Below, piece after piece: positions 32,175-40,716 of a stretch of DNA of 64,000 nucleotides. Source of the stretch: Bacillus sp. NTK071 (GTDB lineage Bacteria; Bacillota; Bacilli; Bacillales; Guptibacillaceae); assembly GCF_017303315.1 (NCBI RefSeq), contig NZ_JAFKOI010000014.1:1-64000 (forward strand), written 5' to 3'. The notes below the pieces were generated by a model, which worked only from the letters and a program-made list of their open reading frames with translations, was not told the origin of the DNA and searched no databases. The position numbers and the translations under genes are program-made. The first letter of the stretch is position 1. Each line of letters begins with the position of its first letter.

Positions 32175-33131
32175 ATGAAACCAGCCATGAATTCAGATTC
32201 AGTCGTTAAAATAAAAAAACAGAGGAACTGGAAAAGGTGGACCATCCACCTTTTCCCTATTCCCGCCTTGCTTATTTATGGAACTTTCGTCGTATATCCA
32301 TTGTTTGCAGCACTTACATATAGTTTCTTTGATTGGAAAGGGATCGTGCGTGGGGAGTTTGTTGGATTAAAGAACTTTAAAGATCTGTTTACGCTTGAAC
32401 CTTTTTCAGGTTTGTTCTGGAATGCCTTCGGTCACAACATTCTATATTTTGTGCTACAGATGATTTTCCAGAATGGTCTCGCTTTTATTCTTGCTTATAT
32501 TATTTATAAAAAAGTTAGAGGCTCTGAATTCCTGAAGATCGCATACTTTTTGCCTCGGCTATTGTCGGTGATTGTGGTTGGTTTTCTATGGAAGCTTATT
32601 CTGAATCCGAACTACGGGGCGCTAAATGTAATTCTAGAAAAGCTCGGGCTCGAGCAATTGCAGAAAGCGTGGCTAGGTGATCCTGATACGGCTCTCATTT
32701 CGATTATTCTCGTAAACTGTTGGTATGGCATTGGGTTCGGCGTCCTTATTTTCCTTGCTGGTTTACAGTCAATCCCGAAAGAGTTATTTGAAGCAGGGAA
32801 GCTCGATGGGGCAGACGGACTGCCGATGATTCGAAAAATTATTCTTCCATTAATGGTCCCTTCCTTCATGATTATGACGGTTCTTACGTTTATACAGTCA
32901 TTTGAAGCGTTTGAACTTGTATATGCGATGCAGGGATCACAGGGAGAACCTTATCATTCAACAGATACCCTCGCGATTTATTTCTATCGCCTAGCATTTG
33001 GGGGATCAGCTGGTGGTTCAACAACAGCTGTTGGATTAGGATCAGCGCTCGCGGTTGTGCTGTTTATCTTTATTTCATTTTTTACCGCACTCTATTTACG
33101 ATACATGCAGAAAAAACAAGTGGACATGTAA
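32175..33131 (+). CDS. ABC sugar permease, MalF-like subunit
   Basis: 318 residues with six predicted membrane helices and the EAA loop at about 205-225 (LFEAGKLDGADGLPMIRKII). It has the N-terminal FPIPALLIYGTFVVYPLFAA segment typical of MalF/UgpA-type subunits. AAGGGGCGGAGAAT precedes the ATG. It forms the channel with the next gene product. No ATPase gene is present in this operon, so it must use an ATPase encoded elsewhere (MsmX type). Confidence 0.88.
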   Translation: MKPAMNSDSVVKIKKQRNWKRWTIHLFPIPALLIYGTFVVYPLFAALTYSFFDWKGIVRGEFVGLKNFKDLFTLEPFSGLFWNAFGHNILYFVLQMIFQNGLAFILAYIIYKKVRGSEFLKIAYFLPRLLSVIVVGFLWKLILNPNYGALNVILEKLGLEQLQKAWLGDPDTALISIILVNCWYGIGFGVLIFLAGLQSIPKELFEAGKLDGADGLPMIRKIILPLMVPSFMIMTVLTFIQSFEAFELVYAMQGSQGEPYHSTDTLAIYFYRLAFGGSAGGSTTAVGLGSALAVVLFIFISFFTALYLRYMQKKQVDM

Positions 33132-33144
33132 GGGGGGAGTTTCT

Positions 33145-33969
33145 ATGAATCACACAATATGGACGAGACCGTTTTACTATGTATTTGCTTTCCTGGTCGC
33201 TTCAATCAGCATCTATCCGATTCTATTAATGATTCTCTCTTCATTTAAAACAAGTGCTGAAATTTTCACGAGTCCGCTAGCTTTACCGAAGACGTTCAAC
33301 CTTGATACGTATCGAAACCTGCTTGAAATCATTCCATTTACAACGTATTTCATGAACAGCGTGTTTGTCAGTGTCGTATCTGTTTTACTTATTCTTATCA
33401 CATCATCACTTGCGGCTTTTTACATCGCTCGTTTTACTTATGTATGGAACAACGCGATTTTCTTTTTCTTTCTGATGGGGATGATGCTACCGATCAAGCT
33501 AGGGATCGTGCCACTCTTCATTCTTATGAAGGACTTGAATCTATTGAACTCTCTCTGGTCGCTTATTTTTATGTATGTGGCTACAGGCATTCCTCTCTCC
33601 ATTCTTATTCTAACTGGCTTCTTCCGAACGATGCCGAGGGAGCTTGAAGAAGCCGCTCGAATTGACGGGGCAGGCAACCTTCGTATTCTATGGAATGTCG
33701 TTCTGCCACTTATGAGGCCAGCGCTCGGAACGGTGATGATTATTCAATTCATTCAGTCGTGGAACGATTTCTTCTTCCCACTTATCTTCATAACGGACGA
33801 TTTGAAAAAAACGATACCAGTTGGGATGCTTTCACTTTTTGGTGAATACTCTGCAGACTGGGGAGCACTATTTGCGGGACTCACGCTTGCGTCACTTCCA
33901 ATGATTGTTCTCTTTTTCATTGCTTCCAAACAATTTATGGAGGGACTAACACAAGGTGCAATCAAATAG
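33145..33969 (+). CDS. ABC sugar permease, MalG-like subunit
   Basis: 274 residues. ATG 33145 is chosen because GGGGGGAG precedes it; the frame is open further upstream but only over the preceding gene. Six membrane helices, EAA loop EEAARIDGAGNLRILWNVVL at about 180-200, C-terminus FIASKQFMEGLTQGAIK typical of the MalG family. Its end overlaps the kinase start by 14 bases. Confidence 0.88.
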   Translation: MNHTIWTRPFYYVFAFLVASISIYPILLMILSSFKTSAEIFTSPLALPKTFNLDTYRNLLEIIPFTTYFMNSVFVSVVSVLLILITSSLAAFYIARFTYVWNNAIFFFFLMGMMLPIKLGIVPLFILMKDLNLLNSLWSLIFMYVATGIPLSILILTGFFRTMPRELEEAARIDGAGNLRILWNVVLPLMRPALGTVMIIQFIQSWNDFFFPLIFITDDLKKTIPVGMLSLFGEYSADWGALFAGLTLASLPMIVLFFIASKQFMEGLTQGAIK

Positions 33970-34918
33970 AAAGTACTACATCGGAATAGACGGCGGTGGA
34001 ACGAAAACAGTCGGGCTCTTGTGCGATGCTGATGGTATGATAGTCGCGAAAAGTACGGCAGGATCTACGAATCTGAAATCTCGCAAGGAAGTGGACGTGC
34101 GATCAGCGATTCAGCATGTCGTGTTGGAATTAACTAATAGGTTACAAGGTGGAGTGCTTGAAGGGATATTTGTATCCACTGCGGGTGGAGATCGAGAAGA
34201 GGATCAAGTGAGATGGAAGAAGTGGATGAAAGAAACGCTTCCGGTGACTGGTTTTATCGTAGTGAAAAACGATGCTTATGGAGCGTTAGCAAGTGGCACG
34301 TTTACGATGGAAGGTACCGTTTTAATTGCGGGGACAGGATCGATTGCCTATTCAATTAGCGGAGGTGAGAATCGACGCATAGGTGGATGGGGATTTTTAT
34401 TTGGTGATGAAGGCAGCGGCTATGATATTGGGCGACAGGCGCTTCGTATGGTGGCCTCGATGCATGATGGAAGGGAAAAGCGGGATGAGACGTTTGTAAC
34501 AGAGGTGCTTTCTTTTCTAAAGCTTACAAATGTTCCCGAATTGATAACGTCCATTTATGAAGATCCCTACCCTCGTATGAAAATCGCTTCAATCGCGCAA
34601 GTCGTGATTTTGCTTGCTGAAAAGAAGAACCGATCAGCGATGATGATTGTGAATAAAGCACTGTCTCAGTTGAATGACTTAACGAAGGCGATTGAAGGGG
34701 GGGACGATAAACTCGTCGTTTGTGGTGGTCTCTTTCAATCTGATTTTTTCAGGAGAAGCTTTGTGGATGTGAGAAATGAGAACAAGTTGGTGGGCGAGGT
34801 TTGTTATCCAGCTCTCTCCCCAGCAGCTGGTGCTTGTATCTGTGCCTTGCTGTTTCCCCGAGGTGGAACGATAACAGATCAACAGAAAGAAAATTTACTG
34901 TCGTCTCACGGCAGCTAA
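33956..34918 (+). CDS. murK: BadF/BcrA-type sugar kinase, probable MurNAc kinase
   Basis: 320 residues from GTG 33956, with GGAGGG ten bases upstream inside the permease gene. ASKHA ATPase motifs: YIGIDGGGTKTVGLL (phosphate 1, about 8-22), VLIAGTGSIAYS (about 122-133) and GGWGFLFGDEGSGYDIGRQA. This subfamily includes the GlcNAc/MurNAc kinase MurK of Clostridium acetobutylicum. MurQ, the next gene, needs MurNAc 6-phosphate. An ABC importer delivers free sugar, so a kinase is required here and this gene fills the gap. The symbol is assigned by context. Confidence 0.75.
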   Translation: MQSNRKYYIGIDGGGTKTVGLLCDADGMIVAKSTAGSTNLKSRKEVDVRSAIQHVVLELTNRLQGGVLEGIFVSTAGGDREEDQVRWKKWMKETLPVTGFIVVKNDAYGALASGTFTMEGTVLIAGTGSIAYSISGGENRRIGGWGFLFGDEGSGYDIGRQALRMVASMHDGREKRDETFVTEVLSFLKLTNVPELITSIYEDPYPRMKIASIAQVVILLAEKKNRSAMMIVNKALSQLNDLTKAIEGGDDKLVVCGGLFQSDFFRRSFVDVRNENKLVGEVCYPALSPAAGACICALLFPRGGTITDQQKENLLSSHGS

Positions 34919-34930
34919 TGGAGTGGAGAG

Positions 34931-35839
34931 ATGGAGATGAAAGATAATTATACTAATACTGAAACGAGAAATATGAAATCGGAACGCCTTCATCAGTTTA
35001 CGACACTCGAGATCATCGAGCTGATGAATGAAGAAGACCATAGCGTACCCGTCATTGTAAAAGGAGCATTGCCTCAAATTGAGCGTGTAATCGATTGCGC
35101 TGTAGCGGTGATGAAAAATGGCGGCAAACTATTTTATTTCGGAGCTGGCACGAGCGGGCGTCTTGGTGTGTTGGATGCTTCCGAATGTCCTCCGACATTC
35201 GGCGTTGCAGCAGACCTTGTAAATGGCATTATTGCTGGCGGTGATCGTGCGCTTCGGTATCCTATTGAAGGCGCTGAAGATAGTAAGGAAACAGGAGCAG
35301 AGGATGTTCGAAAGCACGTAAACTCAAATGATATGGTGATTGGTATTGCTTCAAGTGGTCGAACGCCTTATGTTCTTGGAGCTATTGAAGCAGCGAATCA
35401 GTTGGGCGTGCCGACTGCTGGAATCGCATGTAATAGGAAATCAGAGCTATCAAAATTTGTGACCTATGCGATCGAGTTGCCAGTAGGAGCTGAAGTTGTG
35501 ACAGGATCCACTAGATTAAAAGCGGGTACTGCACAAAAGATGGTTTTGAACATGATAACAACTGCATCGATGATTAAGCTTGGAAAAGTGTATAAAAATT
35601 TGATGGTGAATGTGCAGGCTTCGAATGAGAAGTTGCGGAAGCGGACGGTTTCGATTATTCAGGAGTTGACTGGGGTTTCAGAACGTGAGGCTATGCGTTA
35701 TAGCGAGCTAGCGGAAGGTGATGCACGCATGGCAGTGATTATGATATTGCTGAAAGTAGGAGTGGATGAAGCGAGAGAAATGCTCGAAAGAAAAGATGGG
35801 AACTTTGTTGAGGTGATGGAGGGAATGGAGAAGGAGTGA
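34931..35839 (+). CDS. murQ: N-acetylmuramic acid 6-phosphate etherase MurQ
   Basis: 302 residues. SIS-domain etherase signature: YFGAGTSGRLGVLDASECPPTF (split across about 70-91), GGDRALRYPIEGAEDS, IGIASSGRTPYV with the catalytic glutamate region, and the C-terminal UBA-like bundle (SEREAMRYSELAEGDARMAV). It removes the lactyl ether from MurNAc-6P to give GlcNAc-6P and D-lactate. Last gene of the murR unit; a degenerate palindrome follows. Confidence 0.94.
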   Translation: MEMKDNYTNTETRNMKSERLHQFTTLEIIELMNEEDHSVPVIVKGALPQIERVIDCAVAVMKNGGKLFYFGAGTSGRLGVLDASECPPTFGVAADLVNGIIAGGDRALRYPIEGAEDSKETGAEDVRKHVNSNDMVIGIASSGRTPYVLGAIEAANQLGVPTAGIACNRKSELSKFVTYAIELPVGAEVVTGSTRLKAGTAQKMVLNMITTASMIKLGKVYKNLMVNVQASNEKLRKRTVSIIQELTGVSEREAMRYSELAEGDARMAVIMILLKVGVDEAREMLERKDGNFVEVMEGMEKE

Positions 35840-35918
35840 AAAATGAGGGGAGGTACCGGTAACCCACCTGACCGCTTTAATAGGCAACTGTTTTCTCGGC
35901 GAAGACGTTATACCAAAA

Positions 35919-35950
35919 CATCCCCTGCAGGAAAGCTCCTGCAGGGGATG
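35919..35950 (-). terminator. Terminator of the small minus-strand gene
   Basis: CATCCCCTGCAGGA and TCCTGCAGGGGATG form a perfect 14-base stem, followed on the minus strand by TTTTGG. There is no T-run on the plus strand. Confidence 0.8.
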
Positions 35951-35966
35951 TGAATGTTCATATAAG

Positions 35967-36113
35967 TTACATCAGGTCCGCTGGTGATTCATCAAAGTAG
36001 AGCCAGTGAAAATATTCTACTTCCGCATCAGACATCCTTAGAACATCTTCCCTGTTCATTGTCGTTTTGTCGCACAAAAGTTCAATAAATTGGTTTCGTG
36101 CTTGCTGGCTCAT
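35967..36113 (-). CDS. 48-residue conserved-looking small protein
   Basis: ATG 36113 has GGGAGGATTTACA upstream, a much better start than the in-frame codon at 36149. The protein (MSQQARNQFIELLCDKTTMN start, DVLRMSDAEVEYFHWLYFDE near the end) is acidic and helical. It resembles short Bacillaceae proteins with an EEL/DAEVEHLY-type end (the BH0509-like group), but I am not sure of the family. It has its own terminator. The 36114-36471 gap otherwise holds only a possible nine-codon ORF. Confidence 0.65.
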   Translation of the reverse strand: MSQQARNQFIELLCDKTTMNREDVLRMSDAEVEYFHWLYFDESPADLM

Positions 36114-36374
36114 TGTAAATCCTCCCTGGTATTTTAAGCGGTAGGACAAGTTAAGTGACCGCTTTCAATTTATTAATTTCATTATACATCTCACAATGAG
36201 ATGATTCAAATACCGTTTTGAGATGTATTGCATAAAAACGATGTGAAATTGCTATGAAAGTGAGCGGGAGTTCAGGAAATAATGGGCGAAACAAGAACGT
36301 ACATTCTTATCCCTCTCTCTTTTATTGAATATTTTGGATAAAAGGGAATAACTCACTTTTTGGTGAGGTGATAA

Positions 36375-36404
36375 ATGAATCGCTACATTTCAAAAGACTA
36401 CTAA
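36375..36404 (+). CDS. Possible nine-codon leader ORF before the S9 peptidase
   Basis: GAGGTGATAA precedes ATG 36375; the ORF reads MNRYISKDY and stops at 36402-36404, 67 bases before the peptidase start. Only the ribosome binding site argues for it. Confidence 0.3.
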   Translation: MNRYISKDY

Positions 36405-36471
36405 ACAATTTTCTGTTGCAGGAATTCAATCTATGTAAGGGAAGTAGAACTGATGAAAGGAAGTGTAAGCA

Positions 36472-38472
36472 ATGGAAGTAGATATGAGTATAGATCAAGC
36501 AATGATAAATGAAGAGTCGCTGTATGACCTCACGTTTGTTGGGGATCCACAGCTGTCACCAGATGGATGCTATGTTGTGTATGTTAAGAAAGTGATTACA
36601 GAGGAAAAAGAGTATGCTTCTAATCTTGTACTTGTGAACCGTGCTACAGGAATTGAGAGTGACTTTACTTCAGGGGCTGGGAAGTGTAAAGATCAATCTC
36701 CACGCTGGTCACCGGATGGAAAGACACTTGCGTTTGTTTCTGATCGATCTGGAAAGAATCAAATTTGGCTCATTTCAACTGTAGGCGGCGAGGCACGACA
36801 GCTAACAGAGCTACCAAATGGAGCTGTAGAACCTGTGTGGAAACCGGATGGGTCGGCGCTTCTTGTGCTAAGTAAGGATGGAGAAGACGATAAGGACGAT
36901 GTGAGGAAGCCTCTTGTTGTGGATGATTTGCATTATAAAGCGGATGGGAAAGGGTTTCTCGATGGTAAGCATACGCAGATTATGCATGTTGAAGTAACGA
37001 CAGGGTCTGGGAAGATAGAGGCGTTGACAGATGCTCCGTTTAATCATTCGAATCCTAGTTGGTCACCTGATGGAACAGCAGTCGTTTTTGCTAGGAGTCG
37101 TTATGAAGAGGAAGGCTCTTATATGCAGACGGATTTGTTCATCAAGCGATTGAAGGATGAGTGTGAAGCTGAGCTGTTGAACGAAAAGGGCGGAAGCTTT
37201 CTTGCGCCAAAATGGTCTCCTGATGGAAAGTGCCTTTCCTTTATTGGTCATTTTTTTGAGCATGAAGGAGCAACGCTAAATAAGATCTGGACAATTGATC
37301 TCGATTCAAAGAAGTTTAAATGCTTAACAGATGCGGTTGATCTAGAGTGTACGGATGTCTTAATTTCAGATATGCACTGGGGAGGAGCTTCATCTGGTGC
37401 GATGTGGAATAGCGAAGGGACAGGTGTCTATTTCCTTGCAAGTGAAAAAGGGAACACAGGAATTTACTATGCTGATGTAGATTCCACGGTTCGACAAATA
37501 TCGGGTGGTGACAGGCACCACTACGCTTTTCACTATGTGGCGAGCGTGAACGAGGCGGCTGTTGCGATTAGTGATCCTGAGAATGTTGGCGATATTTCTA
37601 CGCTCACATTTAGCGGTGATCGAGTGAAGGAACAGCGTATTTCTACTTCAAATGCTGAAGTTCTTCAAAGCTATGAACTCTCTATACCAGAAATGTTTAC
37701 ATACACGGGCAAAGATGGTTTGGAGATTCAAGGATGGCTCATGAAACCAGTCGATTTTAAGGAAGATATGAAGTATCCTATGGTTCTTGAGATTCATGGT
37801 GGGCCACATATGATGTATGGTAATTCATATATGCATGAATTTCAGCTTCTTGCCGCTAAAGGATATGTTGTTATATATACCAATCCACGTGGAAGTCAAG
37901 GGTATGGGCAAGAGTTCGTGAATGGATGCCGTGGGGATTATGGCGGTGGTGATTATGAGGATCTGATGGCAGGCGTTGATGCTACGATAAAGGCGTATTC
38001 CTTTATTGATGAAGAGAGACTTTTTGTGACAGGGGGAAGCTACGGCGGCTTTATGACGAATTGGGTTGTGGGGAAGACGGATCGTTTTAAAGCAGCTGTT
38101 ACACAACGATCCATTTCAAACTGGCAAAGCTTTTACGGCGTTAGCGACATTGGCTACTTTTTCACAAAGTGGGAAGTAGGAAGTGATTTGGATGAGAATC
38201 CTGAGAAATTATGGCATCATTCGCCTCTGAAGTACGTCGATCAGATTCAAACACCTCTTCTAATTCTGCATAGCGAAAATGATTACCGCTGCCCGATTGA
38301 ACAAGGGGAGCAATTGTATGTGGCGTTAAAGCATCGTGGGAAGAAAACCAGATTCGTTCGGTTCCCAGATTCAGATCATAATTTATCACGAAGCGGTCAT
38401 CCAGAGCTACGAGTTGAAAGGTTAAAACATCTAGCAGGTTGGTTTGATAATCATTTAGGTGAAAGAGAATAA
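36472..38472 (+). CDS. yuxL: S9 prolyl oligopeptidase-family peptidase (YuxL-like)
   Basis: 666 residues with GAAAGGAAGTG upstream. An N-terminal seven-bladed WD40/TolB-type propeller (repeats of SPDGxxxxF, e.g. PRWSPDGKTLAFVSDRSGKN) is followed by an alpha/beta hydrolase domain from about 420. The catalytic residues are serine in GGSYGGFMTNW (about 522-532), aspartate in SENDYRCP and histidine in DSDHNLSRSGH. It should cleave acylaminoacyl or proline-containing peptides in the cytosol. Residues near 340-350 (VRQISGGDRHHYAF) are encoded by a sequence nearly identical to the dispersed intergenic repeats. Confidence 0.9.
   Translation: MEVDMSIDQAMINEESLYDLTFVGDPQLSPDGCYVVYVKKVITEEKEYASNLVLVNRATGIESDFTSGAGKCKDQSPRWSPDGKTLAFVSDRSGKNQIWLISTVGGEARQLTELPNGAVEPVWKPDGSALLVLSKDGEDDKDDVRKPLVVDDLHYKADGKGFLDGKHTQIMHVEVTTGSGKIEALTDAPFNHSNPSWSPDGTAVVFARSRYEEEGSYMQTDLFIKRLKDECEAELLNEKGGSFLAPKWSPDGKCLSFIGHFFEHEGATLNKIWTIDLDSKKFKCLTDAVDLECTDVLISDMHWGGASSGAMWNSEGTGVYFLASEKGNTGIYYADVDSTVRQISGGDRHHYAFHYVASVNEAAVAISDPENVGDISTLTFSGDRVKEQRISTSNAEVLQSYELSIPEMFTYTGKDGLEIQGWLMKPVDFKEDMKYPMVLEIHGGPHMMYGNSYMHEFQLLAAKGYVVIYTNPRGSQGYGQEFVNGCRGDYGGGDYEDLMAGVDATIKAYSFIDEERLFVTGGSYGGFMTNWVVGKTDRFKAAVTQRSISNWQSFYGVSDIGYFFTKWEVGSDLDENPEKLWHHSPLKYVDQIQTPLLILHSENDYRCPIEQGEQLYVALKHRGKKTRFVRFPDSDHNLSRSGHPELRVERLKHLAGWFDNHLGERE
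37491..37530 (+). repeat. Dispersed repeat embedded in frame inside a gene
   Basis: TCGACAAATA-T-CGGGTGGTGACAGGCAC matches the intergenic copy at 38480 at all but one of 28-29 positions, yet here it is read through as VRQISGGDRHH. Its right end diverges (CACTACGCTTTT). Confidence 0.82.
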
Positions 38473-38478
38473 TACATT

Positions 38479-38525
38479 TTTCGACAAATAGCGGGTGGTG
38501 ACAGGCACTATTTCTCGGCTTGACG
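38479..38525 (+). repeat. GTGACAGGCACC dispersed repeat abutting the met promoter
   Basis: TTCGACAAATA-GCGGGTGGTGACAGGCAC then TATTTCTCGGC. The sequence runs directly into TTGACG, the -35 box of the methionine operon. Confidence 0.85.
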
Positions 38526-38548
38526 CTTTTCGTGAAAGATACTATACT
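38520..38548 (+). promoter_or_regulatory. Sigma-A promoter of the metQNI operon
   Basis: TTGACG (38520-38525), 17-base spacer, TATACT (38543-38548). It places the start about 25 bases before the S-box. Confidence 0.85.
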
Positions 38549-38576
38549 ATTAAAAATAGTTAAATAATATTGAAAA

Positions 38577-38690
38577 CTCTTATCTAGAGTGGCAGAGGGA
38601 CTGGCCCTATGACGCCCGGCAACCATCTCAGTTCGTGAGAAAGGTGCTAATTCCAGCAAACGAGCAATCGTTTGAAAGATGAGAGGGAGT
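38577..38690 (+). promoter_or_regulatory. S-box (SAM-I) riboswitch
   Basis: Conserved S-box core: CTCTTATCTAGAG at the 5' P1 arm, GGACTGGCCCTATGA (38598-38612), CCCGGCAACC (38615-38624), GGTGCTAATTCCAGCA and the closing GATGAGAGGGA (38679-38689) which pairs with CTCTTATC. SAM binding favours the downstream terminator and switches off methionine uptake. Confidence 0.95.
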
Positions 38691-38718
38691 TCAGCGCTGC
38701 TGATTATGATGAAATCAC

Positions 38719-38755
38719 ACAACTCTCTCTGTACTTTACAGAGGGAGTTTTTTTA
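38719..38755 (+). terminator. S-box regulated terminator
   Basis: AACTCTCTCTGTA and TACAGAGGGAGTT pair around CTT and are followed by TTTTTTT. It is the expression platform of the riboswitch, about 100 bases before metQ. Confidence 0.92.
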
Positions 38756-38853
38756 TTGGGAGGGGATATTGGAGGCAAAAGGGATTGTTATGTTTTTATA
38801 TTTTAGTGCTCAAACGCTTTACATTACTAGATGATTCGAGAGGAGATTGAGAG

Positions 38854-39660
38854 ATGAAGAAATCGTTATACTTATTGGGTGCACTTATTTTGGTTATTTT
38901 AGCAGGTTGCTCAGGAAATGAGGCTTCTGGGGATGCAGAAGATGGGCCACTTAAGGTCGGGGTAACAGCTGGTCCGCATGAAGATGTGATGAACAAAGTA
39001 AAGGAAGTGGCAGCTGAAGATGGGTTTGAAATAGAAGTCATTGCGTTCAATGACTATGTGATGCCGAACACTGCATTAGATGAAGGAGAACTCGATGCGA
39101 ATGTTTTTCAACATGAGCCGTATTTAAATGACTTTGTAAAAGAGCGTGGATTAGAGCTTTCAAAAGTAGCAACGACAATTAATTTTCCAATGGGCATTTA
39201 TTCCGATCAATATGAAAGTCTTGATGAATTGCAGGAAGGAGACAAAGTCGGGTTACCAAACCATTCAACCGGTGAACCGAGAGCGCTTATGCTGTTTGAG
39301 CAAGCTGGCATTATTGAGTTAAAAGAAGGCGTTGGAGTGAAAGCGACAATTAAAGATATTGAAAAAAATCCTTATCATCTCGAGTTTGTTCCATTAGAAG
39401 CTTCTCAGATTCCTAGACAGCTTGGCGAGCTTGCGATTGCGGCCATTAACACGAACTTTGCGATGGAAAGTGGTCGAGTACCAAAGGAAGATTCGCTAGA
39501 AATGGAGCCAGAGGATTCACCATGGGTGAACGTAATTGCGACACAAACGGAGAACAAAGATGATGAACGGATTCAGAAGCTAGTGGACTACTATCAATCA
39601 GATGAAGTGAAACAATTTATCCAGGACGAATTTAACGGCTCTGTTGTTGCATCTTGGTAA
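38854..39660 (+). CDS. metQ: Methionine ABC transporter substrate-binding lipoprotein MetQ
   Basis: 268 residues. Lipobox LAGCSG (about 17-22). NlpA/MetQ family blocks: PLKVGVTAGPHEDVM, FNDYVMPNTALDEGELDANVFQHEPYL and LGELAIAAINTNFAM. It binds D/L-methionine outside the membrane. It follows an S-box and precedes metN and metI, the order being metQ first, unlike the metNIQ order common in Bacillus. Confidence 0.94.
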   Translation: MKKSLYLLGALILVILAGCSGNEASGDAEDGPLKVGVTAGPHEDVMNKVKEVAAEDGFEIEVIAFNDYVMPNTALDEGELDANVFQHEPYLNDFVKERGLELSKVATTINFPMGIYSDQYESLDELQEGDKVGLPNHSTGEPRALMLFEQAGIIELKEGVGVKATIKDIEKNPYHLEFVPLEASQIPRQLGELAIAAINTNFAMESGRVPKEDSLEMEPEDSPWVNVIATQTENKDDERIQKLVDYYQSDEVKQFIQDEFNGSVVASW

Positions 39661-39681
39661 TTTGGAAGAGGAGTGGGTGAG

Positions 39682-40716
39682 ATGATCCGGTTAGAAAACA
39701 TAACGAAAACGTATAAAAGCGGTGAAACGATAACGAAGGCAGTTGATGATGTTTCCATTCAGGTTGAAAAAGGGAGTATCTATGGTGTCATCGGATATAG
39801 TGGTGCTGGTAAAAGCACGCTCGTCCGGATGGTAAATCTGCTGGAGCGACCGACGGATGGAAAAGTGTTTATTAATGACGTTGATCTCACTTCTTTGTCT
39901 ACTGGAAAGCTTCGAAAAACAAGACAGCGAATCGGGATGATTTTCCAATCCTTTAATCTATTGAAAACTGGTACCGTTTATCAAAATATCTCTGTTCCAC
40001 TTAAGTTGACCGGAGTTCCGAAAAAAGAAATTGAAGCGCGAGTGGATAAATATTTAGAGATCGTCGGGTTATCTGATAAGCGTGAGGCCTATCCTTCAGA
40101 GCTTTCAGGAGGACAGAAGCAGCGCGTTGCCATTGCGCGCGCTCTTGCGCATGAGCCTGAAGTGCTTTTGTGCGATGAAGCAACTAGTGCGCTCGACCCA
40201 GATACGACAGAATCCATTCTTGCGTTGTTAGAACAAATTAATCGAGATTTTGGAATCACAATTTTGCTCATTACTCATGAAATGCACGTTGTCCAAAAAA
40301 TCTGTCATGAAGTGGCTGTGATGGAGAATGGGAAAGTCATTGAGCAAGGCAGGGTAGTAGATATTTTCAGTAAGCCTAGAACCACGACAGCAAAACGATT
40401 CGTACAGTCGTTATTCCAGGATGAGCTACCAGAGTCACTTGTCTCACGTTTGAAAGAACGAGGTCAAATCGTAAATCTTTCGTTTATTGGGGAGAGCTCC
40501 GGCAGTCCTGCTCTTGCGCTTGTTAGCAAGAAATTCGACGTGTATCCGTCTATATTAGCCGGGAATATTACGCAGCTGAAAGATCAGCCGTTTGGTAGGC
40601 TTGTTGTTCACTTGGATGGGGAAGCGGAAGAAACGGCTCGTGCTGTCGATTTTCTAGAAGAAAATGGTGTCGTTGTAGAAGGATATGTTCAGGAGGTGAA
40701 AGCACATGTCAGCTAA
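39682..40716 (+). CDS. metN: Methionine ABC transporter ATPase MetN
   Basis: 344 residues. ATG 39682 is chosen with AGGAG eight bases upstream; the GTG at 39673 lies inside that site. Walker A GYSGAGKST (about 38-46), signature LSGGQKQR, Walker B VLLCDEATSALD, and the C-terminal ACT-like NIL domain (about 265-344) that binds methionine and inhibits transport. It overlaps metI by 11 bases. Confidence 0.94.
   Translation: MIRLENITKTYKSGETITKAVDDVSIQVEKGSIYGVIGYSGAGKSTLVRMVNLLERPTDGKVFINDVDLTSLSTGKLRKTRQRIGMIFQSFNLLKTGTVYQNISVPLKLTGVPKKEIEARVDKYLEIVGLSDKREAYPSELSGGQKQRVAIARALAHEPEVLLCDEATSALDPDTTESILALLEQINRDFGITILLITHEMHVVQKICHEVAVMENGKVIEQGRVVDIFSKPRTTTAKRFVQSLFQDELPESLVSRLKERGQIVNLSFIGESSGSPALALVSKKFDVYPSILAGNITQLKDQPFGRLVVHLDGEAEETARAVDFLEENGVVVEGYVQEVKAHVS

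Noticed and set aside
35846-35875. Degenerate GGAGGTACCGGTAACCCACCTGACC sequence after murQ
   Set aside because: It resembles the GGTCAGGT palindrome family, but the arms match poorly. I did not list it as a secure copy.
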